Shown one piece after another: positions 27,326 through 36,226 of a stretch of DNA of 64,000 bases. The notes below the pieces were generated by a model that did no database searches, had not been told where the DNA came from, and worked only from the letters and a program-made list of their open reading frames with translations. The DNA comes from Mycobacterium sp. 1245111.1 (GTDB lineage Bacteria; Actinomycetota; Actinomycetes; Mycobacteriales; Mycobacteriaceae), in contig NZ_LZLV01000001.1 in the NCBI RefSeq assembly GCF_001673405.1, positions 1 to 64,000 on the forward strand, in the 5' to 3' direction. The position numbers were made by a program, and so were the translations under genes. Every line of letters starts with the position of its first letter. Positions within the stretch are counted from its first letter, which is position 1.

Positions 27326-30300
27326 GTCTTAGGCGCCGTCAACGCCAGGAACGCGCCGAGTTCGACCAGCCCCGTCGGCGCCGACGGCAGGTATTCGGTC
27401 AGCGCGTCAGCTCGCACGATCACGGCTGCGTATTGCGCCCGGCTGATCGCGACATTCAGCCGATTGCGGTTGAGCAGAAACGGCATTCCACGCGGGATGT
27501 CGTCGACGGACGAGGCCGTCATCGAGACGATGGCCACGGGTGCTTCGGCACCCTGGAACTTGTCGACGGTCCCGACCCGGACGTCGCCGAGCCCGGCGGC
27601 GGCCAGATGTTTGCGCAACAGCACCACCTGCGCGTTGTACGGGGCCAGCACCAACACGTCGGTCGACGCCAACGGCCGGGTGCCGTCCTCGGTCGTCCAG
27701 TCCAAGCCGACCAGCGTGTTGATCAGCTCGACGATGGTGTCGGCTTCCTCCGGGCTCTCGCTCGAATTGCCTTCGTGGGCAACGCGAAGCACGTGAACGC
27801 CGGGCGGATACCCGTCCAGCCGGCGTGCGGCGGTGACTTCCGCGTGGGGCTGCAACCGGCCCTCGTAGGCCAGCGCCGACACCGGAGCGCACACCGCGGG
27901 ATGCATGCGATGCGTGCGATCCAGAAAGTAGCCGCGGTCGGGGGGCAGCGTGCGGTGGCCCTCGACCAGCCAGCCCAGCGCGGACCCGTCGACCGGCTCG
28001 GGGTGAGTGCCCTGACTGACCTGGGGCAGCTGCTGCGGATCACCGAGCAGCAGCAGGTTGGCCGCCGATGCGGCCACCGCGATGGTGTTGGCCAGGCAGA
28101 ACTGGCCGGCCTCGTCGATCACCAGCAGATCCAGGCTGCCCGGCGGGACTCGGCCGGGGTTGGCGAAGTCCCAGGCGGTGCCGCCGATCACGCATCCCGG
28201 TGTGCCGCCGATGAATCCGGCGTACTCATTCTCGCTGATCTGCTGCCACGCAACGTCGGCCCGGTCGGCCTTCTTCTTGGCCACGCGCGCAGGGTCGATG
28301 CCGGCGTTGATCGTGCCCTGCAGCAGGTTTTCCACCACGGCATGTGATTGCGCGACAACGCCGATGCGCCAGCCGTGGTCGGTGACCAGCCGGGTGATGA
28401 CCCGCGCCGCGGTGTAGGTCTTGCCGGTCCCGGGCGGACCGTGTACCGCGACGTACGATGAATCCAGATCGAGCAGGGCGGCGGTGATGTCGTCGATCGT
28501 GTCACCGCTTCGGGGGAGCTCGCCGCCGCCGCGAGGCCGGGGCCGGTGGCGCAACAGGATGTCGAGCACCGCGGTGCGGGGGAGTTGCGGAAGTGCGGCC
28601 GCCAGATCCGCCGCCGCCGACTCGACGGCCTCGCGTAACGGCTTGGTGTTGACCGGCCCACCCGGCGTCAATGCGAACGGCAGTTTGTGAAAAGTGTTGC
28701 CGTCGGCGGGGGTTCGCTCGCAGATCACCACTGACGTCGGCACCGTCGGATCGTCGAAGTCGACGACTTCGGCGCGGCCCGCGGCGCGTCGGTCAGGGTC
28801 GTCGGTCAATCCGGCCGGAGCTGGCGGCTCGTAGAGCGCGAAGACCTCGGCGTTGAGCGCACCCCGGGCCAACTCGCCGGTCAACCGAACTCGCCGCTGC
28901 ATCTTGCGGGCTCTGGGCGGCTGATTCCAGTCGACCTCGACCTCCGCCTCGCTGACGATGAAGACGTCTGTCTCGTCGGCCCATTCGTCGACAGGGTAGT
29001 TCAGTCGATCGAAGTGGGCCCACCAGAACGGCTTGTCTTCGCGTCGGTGAAAGCCGCGCGCGGCCGACACCAGCGCGACCGCCGTCTGTTCGGGGGTGCG
29101 GTCACCGTCTGTCGGGTCGCCGCTGAAGGACTGGAGCGTCGCCGCGAGGTCGTCGACTGCCCCGATGGCACCGCCGTCTGAAACCGGTTGGGCGCCAATC
29201 GGTGTGACGCCACTTTCGAAGGCCTGGATGATCAGCCAGTCGCGAAGTGCGCGGGTGGACTGGCAGTCGTACTGGTTGTACCCCTCGATCTCCTTGAGCA
29301 CCGCCGCCGCCTCGTCGAGGTCGCCGTTGGCGCGCAGTTCGCTGTAGCGCGCGTACTGGGTGATCGAGTCGGCGGCCGTCGTGACGTCGCCGGACCGCAG
29401 CCGCGATCCCATGTAGAGCGGCTCCAGCGCCTTGAGGCTGAGCGATTCACTGCCGGTCCGGATGCTCTTGCGCACAATCGGATACAGGTCGACCAGTGTC
29501 CCGCTGCGCAGTAGGTCGTCGACTTCGTCTTCCCCTACGCCGTGGCGGCCGGCCAGCCGCAGCAACGCCGTCTTCTCATACGCCGCGTAGTGGTAGATGT
29601 GCATGTTGGGAAACCGCTTGCGCCGCTTGGCCACCAGCGTGAGAAAGTCGGTCAGGGCCTTGCGTTCCTCGGGGCGGTCGTGCGCCCACAGCGGGTGAAA
29701 GGCGCCCGCTGTGCCGCCTTCGAGGACGCCGAACAGATACTCCAGACCCCAGTCGACGCCGTCGGCGGTCCACAGCGGGTCGCCCTCGAAGTCGAAGAAC
29801 AGGTCGCCGGCATCGGGGTTGGGCAGCAGGCTCAGCGGTTGCGAGTCGGCGACCTCGAATTGTGGTGTGCCGGTGTCGCGTTCGCGGATCTGCAGGGTGG
29901 CCTGCGCGGCGAGGTTGGCCACCGAACGGGCGGACATGTTCGCCACCGGTCCGGTGTGCCGGGCCAGGTCGGCCACCGTGAGGATGCCTGCGTCGATCAG
30001 CTTGGCGCGTTGGCTGACTCGCAGGCCCGCGACCAGCAGTAGGTCATCGCTCGCACGGACCTGCTCTTCGCAGACCGGGCATCGGAAGCAGGCGCGCACG
30101 CCCTCGTCGTCCCAGCGGACCGGGGTGCCTCCGGCGTAGTGCTCGTCGAGCAGGCGCTGCAGTCGAGCGCGCTGCTCCCGGTACACCGGGATCAACTCGT
30201 CGACCTGATAGGTGACCGCGGTGCCGTTGCCGAGTATCAACTCGGCTTCCGGATGCACCGGAACGCCGCCCTGGCTCAAGGCGTCGGCGTAGGCGGCGAT

Positions 30301-30747
30301 CTGAAGCAGCGCAGTGACTTTCGCCGAGCGGGCCAGCTTGGTGTCGGACACCTGATACCTGCCGTCGCGCAGCACCAGAAAGTCGGCGAACCCGACGAAG
30401 CGGCCGTCGAACATCGCGGCCTGATAGATCACCGGTGCGCCGTCGTCGATCTTGCGCCGAGTCTGCGCGGCAGCCGCAGTGACGTTGTCGACGGTGAAGG
30501 GGACAGGACGGCCGATTACCGCGACGCCGCCGCCGTGTTCGTCGCGCAGTTGGTCGAGCCGGCGCCGCTCGTGCTCGTCACCGAGAGTCGCGGTGCGGTC
30601 CAGCAAGTCATCGGTGACGAGGACGCGTTGCCCCCAGCCGAGTTTCGCGTCGAATTCCCGCAGCAGGGCGTATTCACAGCGCGCCGCGGATGCGAGATCC
30701 GACGCGCTGTAGATGACGCTGTCGCCTGCCATGAACACAGGAGCCAC
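27322..30747 (-). CDS. RecB-like nuclease / RNase H-fold / SF1 helicase fusion (Rv1251c-like)
   Basis: The 1141-residue multidomain protein starts with a RecB/Cas4-like nuclease domain ([20 protein letters not shown] near residue 140, then a CFRCPVC cysteine cluster near 225). A helix-hairpin-like segment and an RNase H-fold nuclease domain ([11 protein letters not shown] near 315, [11 protein letters not shown] near 480) follow. The C-terminal half is an SF1 helicase: Walker A GPPGTGKT near 768, Walker [29 protein letters not shown] and LNVAISRAQ. It matches the TM0106-type architecture and Rv1251c by position and size. A role in DNA or RNA processing or repair is expected but not known in detail. 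It is probably alone in its transcript; lprE lies 28 bases upstream on the same strand side. Confidence 0.88.
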   Translation of the reverse strand: MAPVFMAGDSVIYSASDLASAARCEYALLREFDAKLGWGQRVLVTDDLLDRTATLGDEHERRRLDQLRDEHGGGVAVIGRPVPFTVDNVTAAAAQTRRKIDDGAPVIYQAAMFDGRFVGFADFLVLRDGRYQVSDTKLARSAKVTALLQIAAYADALSQGGVPVHPEAELILGNGTAVTYQVDELIPVYREQRARLQRLLDEHYAGGTPVRWDDEGVRACFRCPVCEEQVRASDDLLLVAGLRVSQRAKLIDAGILTVADLARHTGPVANMSARSVANLAAQATLQIRERDTGTPQFEVADSQPLSLLPNPDAGDLFFDFEGDPLWTADGVDWGLEYLFGVLEGGTAGAFHPLWAHDRPEERKALTDFLTLVAKRRKRFPNMHIYHYAAYEKTALLRLAGRHGVGEDEVDDLLRSGTLVDLYPIVRKSIRTGSESLSLKALEPLYMGSRLRSGDVTTAADSITQYARYSELRANGDLDEAAAVLKEIEGYNQYDCQSTRALRDWLIIQAFESGVTPIGAQPVSDGGAIGAVDDLAATLQSFSGDPTDGDRTPEQTAVALVSAARGFHRREDKPFWWAHFDRLNYPVDEWADETDVFIVSEAEVEVDWNQPPRARKMQRRVRLTGELARGALNAEVFALYEPPAPAGLTDDPDRRAAGRAEVVDFDDPTVPTSVVICERTPADGNTFHKLPFALTPGGPVNTKPLREAVESAAADLAAALPQLPRTAVLDILLRHRPRPRGGGELPRSGDTIDDITAALLDLDSSYVAVHGPPGTGKTYTAARVITRLVTDHGWRIGVVAQSHAVVENLLQGTINAGIDPARVAKKKADRADVAWQQISENEYAGFIGGTPGCVIGGTAWDFANPGRVPPGSLDLLVIDEAGQFCLANTIAVAASAANLLLLGDPQQLPQVSQGTHPEPVDGSALGWLVEGHRTLPPDRGYFLDRTHRMHPAVCAPVSALAYEGRLQPHAEVTAARRLDGYPPGVHVLRVAHEGNSSESPEEADTIVELINTLVGLDWTTEDGTRPLASTDVLVLAPYNAQVVLLRKHLAAAGLGDVRVGTVDKFQGAEAPVAIVSMTASSVDDIPRGMPFLLNRNRLNVAISRAQYAAVIVRADALTEYLPSAPTGLVELGAFLALTAPKT

Positions 30748-30775
30748 TGTAGGCCGACGGACCGACAGGTCGGAC

Positions 30776-31330
30776 TCAGTTGTTGGGGATCAGCTCCACG
30801 CCATTGCCGTTCCAGCGGAACTTCACAATGCTGGGCAGGCCGATGCCGCCGGAGTAGCTCAGCGCGACGGTGTCACCGGTGCACTGCGAGTTGTCCAGGC
30901 CGTTGAAGCCGTAGGTGTCGGGCACGCCCTGCGGCGGTATCAGTTTGCCGAGATGGAAAAGCACCGCGCGGGTGTTGGGGCTTTCGGCGTTGGTGTTGGC
31001 CTTGACGATGACCGCGGACAGCTGCGCGCACTGGTTGAAGTTGCCGGCCAGCGGCTCGGGGTTCCACGGCTGGTGGCTGCGCGGGTCCTGCGGCAGCTCG
31101 GACACCCCACGGGCGATCGCGGGATCGGCGAGGTTGACCGCACAGGGGTCGACGGGGCCCGGACTTGTCGGGGCGGCGGTTGCGGATGGTGGCGGTGCTG
31201 CCGTCGGGTGGGGCGCGGCGGTCGAGTGGGTCGTGGGTTCCGGCGTCTTTGCGACGGTCGAATCTCCTGACCCGCACCCGCTGAGCGTCGCGGCGAGTAG
31301 CGCCGCCGCGGTGACGCCGCTCAGTCGCAT
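30776..31330 (-). CDS. lprE: Lipoprotein LprE
   Basis: The product has 184 residues from ATG 31330. The signal peptide MRLSGVTAAALLAATLSGCG ends in the lipobox LSGC, so the Cys would be lipidated and the protein anchored outside the cytoplasmic membrane. A Pro/Ala/Thr-rich linker leads to a domain with cysteines in DPCAVNL, NQCAQLS and SQCTGD. The open frame continues 47 codons upstream, but those residues do not look like a signal peptide. The position between the Rv1251c-like gene and deaD matches lprE (Rv1252c). Its role is poorly defined; M. tuberculosis LprE has been linked to virulence. Confidence 0.85.
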   Translation of the reverse strand: MRLSGVTAAALLAATLSGCGSGDSTVAKTPEPTTHSTAAPHPTAAPPPSATAAPTSPGPVDPCAVNLADPAIARGVSELPQDPRSHQPWNPEPLAGNFNQCAQLSAVIVKANTNAESPNTRAVLFHLGKLIPPQGVPDTYGFNGLDNSQCTGDTVALSYSGGIGLPSIVKFRWNGNGVELIPNN

Positions 31331-31408
31331 TCGTGTCCACACAACGCCGCACCGTACCGTGACCAGCGCCGTCGATGTGGCAGGCGTGGCCGAGCGGCAG
31401 CGAAGCAC

Positions 31409-31414
31409 TAAACT
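31409..31414 (+). promoter_or_regulatory. Possible -10 element of deaD
   Basis: TAAACT lies ten bases before the deaD ATG at 31425. No ribosome site precedes the ATG, so a transcript with a very short leader is likely. The 94-base spacer to the divergent lprE start holds both promoters. Confidence 0.35.
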
Positions 31415-31424
31415 TCCCCTCGAC

Positions 31425-33131
31425 ATGGACTCCCCGAACGATGACACCGTGACCTTCGCCGACCTGCACATTCACCCGTCAGTGCTGCAGGCGCTGGCCG
31501 ACGTCGGCTACGAGTCGCCGTCGGCGATCCAGGCGGCGACGATTCCGGCCCTGATGGAGGGCTCGGATGTGGTCGGCCTGGCCCAGACCGGGACCGGTAA
31601 GACGGCGGCGTTCGCGGTTCCGATCCTGTCGAAGATCGACACCGGCAGCAAGGCCACCCAGGCGCTGGTGCTGGCGCCGACACGGGAGCTGGCGCTGCAG
31701 GTCGCCGAGGCGTTCAGCCGGTACGGCACGCACCTGCCACAGATCAACGTGCTGCCGATCTACGGGGGGGCGTCCTACACGACACAGCTGGCCGGGCTGA
31801 AGCGCGGCGCGCAGGTGGTGGTCGGTACGCCGGGCCGGGTAATCGACCACCTGGAGCGCGGGACCTTGGATCTGTCCCACGTCGACTACCTGGTGCTCGA
31901 CGAGGCCGACGAGATGTTGACGATGGGTTTCGCCGAAGAAGTCGAGCGAATCCTGGCCGAGACACCGGAATACAAACAGGTCGCGTTGTTCTCCGCGACG
32001 ATGCCACCGGCGATCCGCAAACTCAGCAACAAGTACCTGCACGACCCGATCGAGGTCAAGGTCGAAGCGAAAACCGCGACCGCCGAGAACATTTCGCAGC
32101 GCTACATCCAGGTCTCCGGCCCGCGCAAGATGGACGCGCTGACCCGGGTCCTCGAAGTCGAGCCGTTCGAGGCGATGATCGTGTTCGTCCGCACCAAGCA
32201 GGCCACCGAAGAGGTCGCCGAAAAGCTGCGCGCCCGAGGGTTTTCCGCGTCCGCCATCAACGGCGACATCCCACAGGCCGTGCGTGAGCGTACGATCGCG
32301 GCCCTCAAAGAGGGCGGCGCCAAAGGCATCGACATCCTGGTCGCCACCGACGTCGCCGCGCGAGGGCTGGACGTCGAGCGGATCTCGCACGTGGTCAACT
32401 ACGACATCCCGCACGACAACGAGTCCTACGTGCACCGCATCGGCCGGACCGGTCGGGCGGGACGGTCGGGCAACGCGCTGCTGTTTGTGTCGCCGCGAGA
32501 ACGCCACTTGCTTAAGTCAATTGAGAAGGCGACGCGGCAGAAGCTCACCGAAGCCCACCTGCCCAGCGTCGACGACGTCAACGCGCAGCGGGTGGCGAAA
32601 TTCGCCGACTCCATCACCAGCAGCCTCGGCTCCGCCGGGCTCGACTTGTTCCGACGTCTGGTCGCGGATTACGAACGCGAGCACGATGTTCCGATGGCCG
32701 ACATCGCCGCGGCGCTGGCGTTGCAATCCCGCGACGGCGAAGACTTCCTCATGTCCGAGCCGCCGCCCGAGCGCCGGTCGCGGGAACACCAGGACCGGCC
32801 TGCCAAATCTGGACGCAGCTTCGGCGACGGCGGCAATAAGGGGTTCGCCACCTACCGCATTGCGGTCGGCAAGCGGCACAAGATCGGGCCGGGTGCCATT
32901 GTCGGCGCCATCGCCAACGAGGGTGGTTTGCACCGCAGCGACTTCGGCCACATCACGATCAAGCCGGATTTCTCCCTGGTGGAATTGCCGGCCAAGTTGT
33001 CGCGCGAGACGCTGAAAAAGCTTGAGAAGACCCGTATTTCCGGTCAGCTGATCAACTTGCAGCCGGACCGCGCACCTGACAAGAACCGCCGCGCCGGTCG
33101 TAGCGCACCTCGGCGGGATCACAAGGGATGA
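31425..33131 (+). CDS. deaD: DEAD-box RNA helicase DeaD/CsdA
   Basis: The 568-residue helicase has the Q motif (YESPSAIQAATIP), motif I AQTGTGKT, Ia PTRELALQ, II LDEADEML, III FSATMP, then IVFVRTK, VATDVAARGLDV and HRIGRTGRAGRSG. A C-terminal DbpA-type RNA-binding domain follows (FATYRIAVGKRHKIGPGAIV). It unwinds structured RNA and helps ribosome assembly and cold adaptation. ATG 31425 starts just before the Q motif; the longer open frame to 30915 overlaps lprE and is not real coding. The stop overlaps the ATG of the acyltransferase gene. Position matches Rv1253. Confidence 0.95.
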   Translation: MDSPNDDTVTFADLHIHPSVLQALADVGYESPSAIQAATIPALMEGSDVVGLAQTGTGKTAAFAVPILSKIDTGSKATQALVLAPTRELALQVAEAFSRYGTHLPQINVLPIYGGASYTTQLAGLKRGAQVVVGTPGRVIDHLERGTLDLSHVDYLVLDEADEMLTMGFAEEVERILAETPEYKQVALFSATMPPAIRKLSNKYLHDPIEVKVEAKTATAENISQRYIQVSGPRKMDALTRVLEVEPFEAMIVFVRTKQATEEVAEKLRARGFSASAINGDIPQAVRERTIAALKEGGAKGIDILVATDVAARGLDVERISHVVNYDIPHDNESYVHRIGRTGRAGRSGNALLFVSPRERHLLKSIEKATRQKLTEAHLPSVDDVNAQRVAKFADSITSSLGSAGLDLFRRLVADYEREHDVPMADIAAALALQSRDGEDFLMSEPPPERRSREHQDRPAKSGRSFGDGGNKGFATYRIAVGKRHKIGPGAIVGAIANEGGLHRSDFGHITIKPDFSLVELPAKLSRETLKKLEKTRISGQLINLQPDRAPDKNRRAGRSAPRRDHKG

Positions 33132-34264
33132 CCCAGGCCGACACCGCGGCCCAGGGCGGACTCGAACAGGTAGCCGGGCCGGACCGGGTCGCCTCGTTGA
33201 CCGGTGTTCGGGCCGTCGCGGCCCTGCTGGTGGTGGGCACGCACGCGGCCTACACCACCGGAAAATACGTCGAGGGCTATTACGGTCTGGTGTGTTCGCG
33301 GATGGAGATTGGCGTCCCGATTTTCTTTGTGCTGTCGGGTTTCCTGCTGTTTCGGCCGTGGGTGAAATCGGCTGCGAAGGGCGGGGCGGAGCCATCGGTT
33401 CGTCGCTACGCCTGGCACCGGGTGCGGCGCATCATGCCGGCCTACGTCGTGACAGTGCTCGCCGCCTACGTCATCTACCACTTTCGCCATGCCGGGCCGA
33501 ATTACGGCCACACCTGGGAAGGGCTGTTGCGCAACCTGACGCTGACGCAGATCTACACGTTCAACTACATGCGCGGGTATTTGCATCAGGGTCTGACCCA
33601 GATGTGGAGCCTGGCGGTGGAAGCGTCGTTCTACGTCATCCTTCCGCTGCTCGCCTACCTGCTGTTAGTGGTGCTGTGCCGGCGTCAATGGCGTCCAAAG
33701 TTGTTGCTGGCCGGGCTCGCTGGGTTGGCGCTGATCTCCCCGGCGTGGTTGGTGGGGGTTCACCTCGTCACGTCGATTCCCAACGGTGCCCGGCTGTGGC
33801 TGCCCACCTATCTGATCTGGTTTCTCGCGGGAATGGCGCTGACCGTGCTGCAGCGGATGGGCGTGCGCTGCTACGGGTTTGTCGCGCTACCGCTCGCGAC
33901 GATCTGCTATTTCATCGCCTCGACGCCTCTGGCCGGCGACCCGACGACCACGCCGCTCGGTATGTCGCAGGCGCTGTACAAGGCGGTGTTCTACGCGGTG
34001 ATCGCGGCGCTGGCGGTTGCGCCGTTGGCACTCGACAATGAGGGACTATACGCACGGTTGTTGGCCAGCCGGCCGATGGTGTGGCTCGGCGAGATATCCT
34101 ATGAGATCTTCTTGATCCACTTGGTGACAATGGAATTCGCGATGGTCTACATCATGCAGGACCACGTCTATACAGGCTCGATGGGCGGGCTGTTCCTAGC
34201 GACGATGGCCATCACGATTCCGCCGGCGTGGTTGTTGCACCGGTTCACCCGGGTGCGCGGCTGA
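33128..34264 (+). CDS. Membrane acyltransferase 3 family protein (Rv1254-like)
   Basis: The 378-residue protein belongs to the OafA/acyltransferase-3 group, with about ten transmembrane helices. Typical features are LTGVRAVAALLVVGTHAAY with the catalytic-type His near residue 38, FFVLSGFLLFRPW, RRIMPAY and a C-terminal IFLIHLVTMEF. Such proteins transfer acetyl, succinyl or other acyl groups to surface carbohydrates or lipids, taking the acyl donor from the cytoplasm. The ATG overlaps the deaD stop (ATGA), so the two are cotranscribed. The 3' end overlaps the convergent TetR gene by 20 bases. It corresponds to Rv1254. Confidence 0.9.
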   Translation: MTQADTAAQGGLEQVAGPDRVASLTGVRAVAALLVVGTHAAYTTGKYVEGYYGLVCSRMEIGVPIFFVLSGFLLFRPWVKSAAKGGAEPSVRRYAWHRVRRIMPAYVVTVLAAYVIYHFRHAGPNYGHTWEGLLRNLTLTQIYTFNYMRGYLHQGLTQMWSLAVEASFYVILPLLAYLLLVVLCRRQWRPKLLLAGLAGLALISPAWLVGVHLVTSIPNGARLWLPTYLIWFLAGMALTVLQRMGVRCYGFVALPLATICYFIASTPLAGDPTTTPLGMSQALYKAVFYAVIAALAVAPLALDNEGLYARLLASRPMVWLGEISYEIFLIHLVTMEFAMVYIMQDHVYTGSMGGLFLATMAITIPPAWLLHRFTRVRG

Positions 34265-34832
34265 CCTGTTCGGCGGGCACCACGACCGGGGCGACAAACT
34301 CCGTGAGCATCGCCCGCTCGTCGTCTTCGTCGCGGCCGGGGAAGATCAGCAGCGACGTGATCGCGCGGACCAGCCAACGGCCTCGACCCGCGACGTTCGC
34401 CGGATGGTCGTCGCCCAGCGAGCTGACGAACGCAGTGGCCAGCCCGGTAATGACGTCCGACTGCTCGGCCATTTCGGCGCCGAGCGGGCCCGAGCTTGTC
34501 GCGAACCAGGCTGACAGCGCTGGACTTTCGCGAACCAGGCGAAGCGTCGTGACGATGCCAGTGACCAGGCGTTGCTGAGGATCTTTGATGTGGTCGACAT
34601 CGATCGACTCGGCCAGACGATGGGTTTCGCGGGCCACGTAGGCAGCGCGCAACGCCTCACGGTTCTCGAAGTAGCGGTACAGCGTCGCGCGCGAACACCC
34701 TGCGGCCTTGGCGATTTCGTTCATTCCGACCGAGCCGGGATCGTGGCGGGTGAACAGCTGCTCGGCGGCGTCGAGAATGCGGTCGGCGGCGACCTCGGTG
34801 CGCCGCTCGGCGAGCCAATCGTTGGCCGGCAT
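34245..34832 (-). CDS. TetR family regulator next to cyp130 (Rv1255c-like)
   Basis: The 195-residue protein has an N-terminal TetR helix-turn-helix (ILDAAEQLF, then MNEIAKAAGCSRATLYRYFE) and a C-terminal ligand-binding domain of helices. Its ATG follows directly on the TAG of cyp130 (TAGATG), so it is translated from the same messenger. Position and partner match Rv1255c. The likely target is the inverted repeat that overlaps the cyp130 start codon, giving autoregulation of the cyp130-tetR operon by a CYP130 substrate or product. The ligand is unknown. Confidence 0.9.
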   Translation of the reverse strand: MPANDWLAERRTEVAADRILDAAEQLFTRHDPGSVGMNEIAKAAGCSRATLYRYFENREALRAAYVARETHRLAESIDVDHIKDPQQRLVTGIVTTLRLVRESPALSAWFATSSGPLGAEMAEQSDVITGLATAFVSSLGDDHPANVAGRGRWLVRAITSLLIFPGRDEDDERAMLTEFVAPVVVPAEQVSRAPG

Positions 34833-36065
34833 CTACGCGACCCGGAACGGGACCGACAGCGGACGACGCACATAGCTGCCGCCGGCCCAGACGATGCCCG
34901 CCTCGTCGACCTCGAAATCGGGGCAGCGGGTGAGTAGTTCGGTCAGCGCGACCCGCGACTGCATGCGGGCGGCGGCCGCGCCCAGGCAGTGGTGAGCGCC
35001 GTGGCTGAAGGTCAGCAGGTTGCGCGGTTTGCGCTCGACGTCGAGCTCTCCTGCACTCGAACCGAATTGGCGCTCGTCGCGGTTGCCCGAGCCGTAGACC
35101 AGCAAGACACGACGGCCTTCGGGCACGGTGGTGTCGCCGATGGTGACGTCGCGGGTTACCGTGCGCGCCAATGCCTGTGCCGGTGAGGTGAGCCGCAGGA
35201 ATTCGTCGACGGAAGTGGGGATCAGGTCGGGATTGTCAGCGAGCAGACGTCGCTGGTCGGGCCGCTGATGCAGCAATTGCACTGCGCCGCCGAGCATTCC
35301 GGTGGTGGTGTCGTTTCCGCCGGTGATCATCGTGAAGACGAACGCGAGGATCGACAGCGTGCCGGCGATGTCGTTGTCAGCGCCGACGCCCGCGGCGACC
35401 AGGTGCGAGACGGTGTCGTCTTCGGGCTCGGTGCGGCGCCTTTCGATCAGCTCGGTGAAGTAGGCCATCATCGACCCGACGGCCTCGCCCGCGGTTTGCA
35501 GCGATGAGGCGATGCCGCCCTCGGCGGTGTTGGCCGCCACGATGGCGTCCGTCCAGCCGTCGAACTGGCCCCGGTCTTCCTCGGGAACGCCGAGGTAATG
35601 CGCGACGACCATCGACGGCAACGGCTTGAACAATTCGGCGACGATGTCGCCGCCGCCGTTGGCGAGCAGCCGCTCGAGGCGCGCGACGACGAATTCGCGG
35701 ACCTTGGGCTCGACGGCCTCGACTTGTCGCGGGGTGAACCCGCGGGCCACCAGCTTGCGGAACTCGGTGTGCACTGGCGGATCCTGCATCACCATCGGCG
35801 GATTGTCGGCTAGCCCAATCATTTCCAGATCGCCGTAGTTGACGGTCAGGCCTTGGGCGGAGGAGAAGGTTTCGTGGTCCTTGGCCGCGGCCCAGATGTC
35901 GGCGTGGCGGGTCAGCACGTAGTAGTCGTCGTGGGGTTTGCTCTGCGGCACGACGTGGTGCACCGGGTCGTGATCGCGCAGCTCGCGGTACATCGGCCAC
36001 GGGTTGGCCCAGGTCTCCGCGGTCGCCAGCTGGAACCTCGGCGTATGAGACAAAGTGGCAGTCAT
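34833..36065 (-). CDS. cyp130: Cytochrome P450 CYP130
   Basis: The 410-residue P450 is close to M. tuberculosis CYP130 (Rv1256c) in its N-terminus (TPRFQLATAETWANPWPMY), I helix (VFTMITGGNDTTTG) and unusual haem loop FSHGAHHCLG, where Ser-His replaces the common Gly-x. The C-terminus (SYVRRPLSVPFR) also fits. CYP130 has a solved structure and binds azoles and arylamines; its natural substrate is uncertain. It is first in an operon with the TetR gene. The start ATG lies inside a 20-bp imperfect palindrome, a likely operator. Confidence 0.92.
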   Translation of the reverse strand: MTATLSHTPRFQLATAETWANPWPMYRELRDHDPVHHVVPQSKPHDDYYVLTRHADIWAAAKDHETFSSAQGLTVNYGDLEMIGLADNPPMVMQDPPVHTEFRKLVARGFTPRQVEAVEPKVREFVVARLERLLANGGGDIVAELFKPLPSMVVAHYLGVPEEDRGQFDGWTDAIVAANTAEGGIASSLQTAGEAVGSMMAYFTELIERRRTEPEDDTVSHLVAAGVGADNDIAGTLSILAFVFTMITGGNDTTTGMLGGAVQLLHQRPDQRRLLADNPDLIPTSVDEFLRLTSPAQALARTVTRDVTIGDTTVPEGRRVLLVYGSGNRDERQFGSSAGELDVERKPRNLLTFSHGAHHCLGAAAARMQSRVALTELLTRCPDFEVDEAGIVWAGGSYVRRPLSVPFRVA

Positions 36066-36083
36066 GTCTTATGATTACGACAT
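36064..36083. promoter_or_regulatory. Candidate TetR operator over the cyp130 start
   Basis: A 20-base imperfect palindrome: ATGTC at the left and GACAT at the right, with half sites ATGTC[TG]TA facing each other (seven of ten base pairs match). It overlaps the cyp130 start codon. A TetR gene is second in the same operon, so autoregulation is the simple reading. Confidence 0.5.
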
Positions 36084-36214
36084 ATAGCGGCATCTGTCAA
36101 CAGTGTTCGCGCGCGTGACCTGGCTGGCGGTGCTGCTGTAGCGCTGTTGGTTTTCAAGCATTAGTTATCACTGACCTACGGTCCTGATGCCTGGTGTGGA
36201 CATGGCTCGCGGTT

Positions 36215-36220
36215 TACTTT
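36215..36220 (+). promoter_or_regulatory. Leaderless -10 element of the LolA-like gene
   Basis: TACTTT, six bases, then ATG 36227. This fixes the start 11 codons inside the longest open frame and fits leaderless transcription. Confidence 0.5.
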
Positions 36221-36226
36221 GATTCC

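Noticed and set aside
27322-30747. Defence island nuclease-helicase
   Set aside because: The domain mix recalls defence proteins, but it sits at the conserved Rv1251c position with core neighbours and no partner defence genes.
31380-31410. Possible tRNA because of GTGGCCGAGCGGC
   Set aside because: The string resembles the D-arm region of a tRNA-Ser or tRNA-Leu, but no acceptor stem, anticodon arm or T-arm follows; deaD starts 20 bases later.
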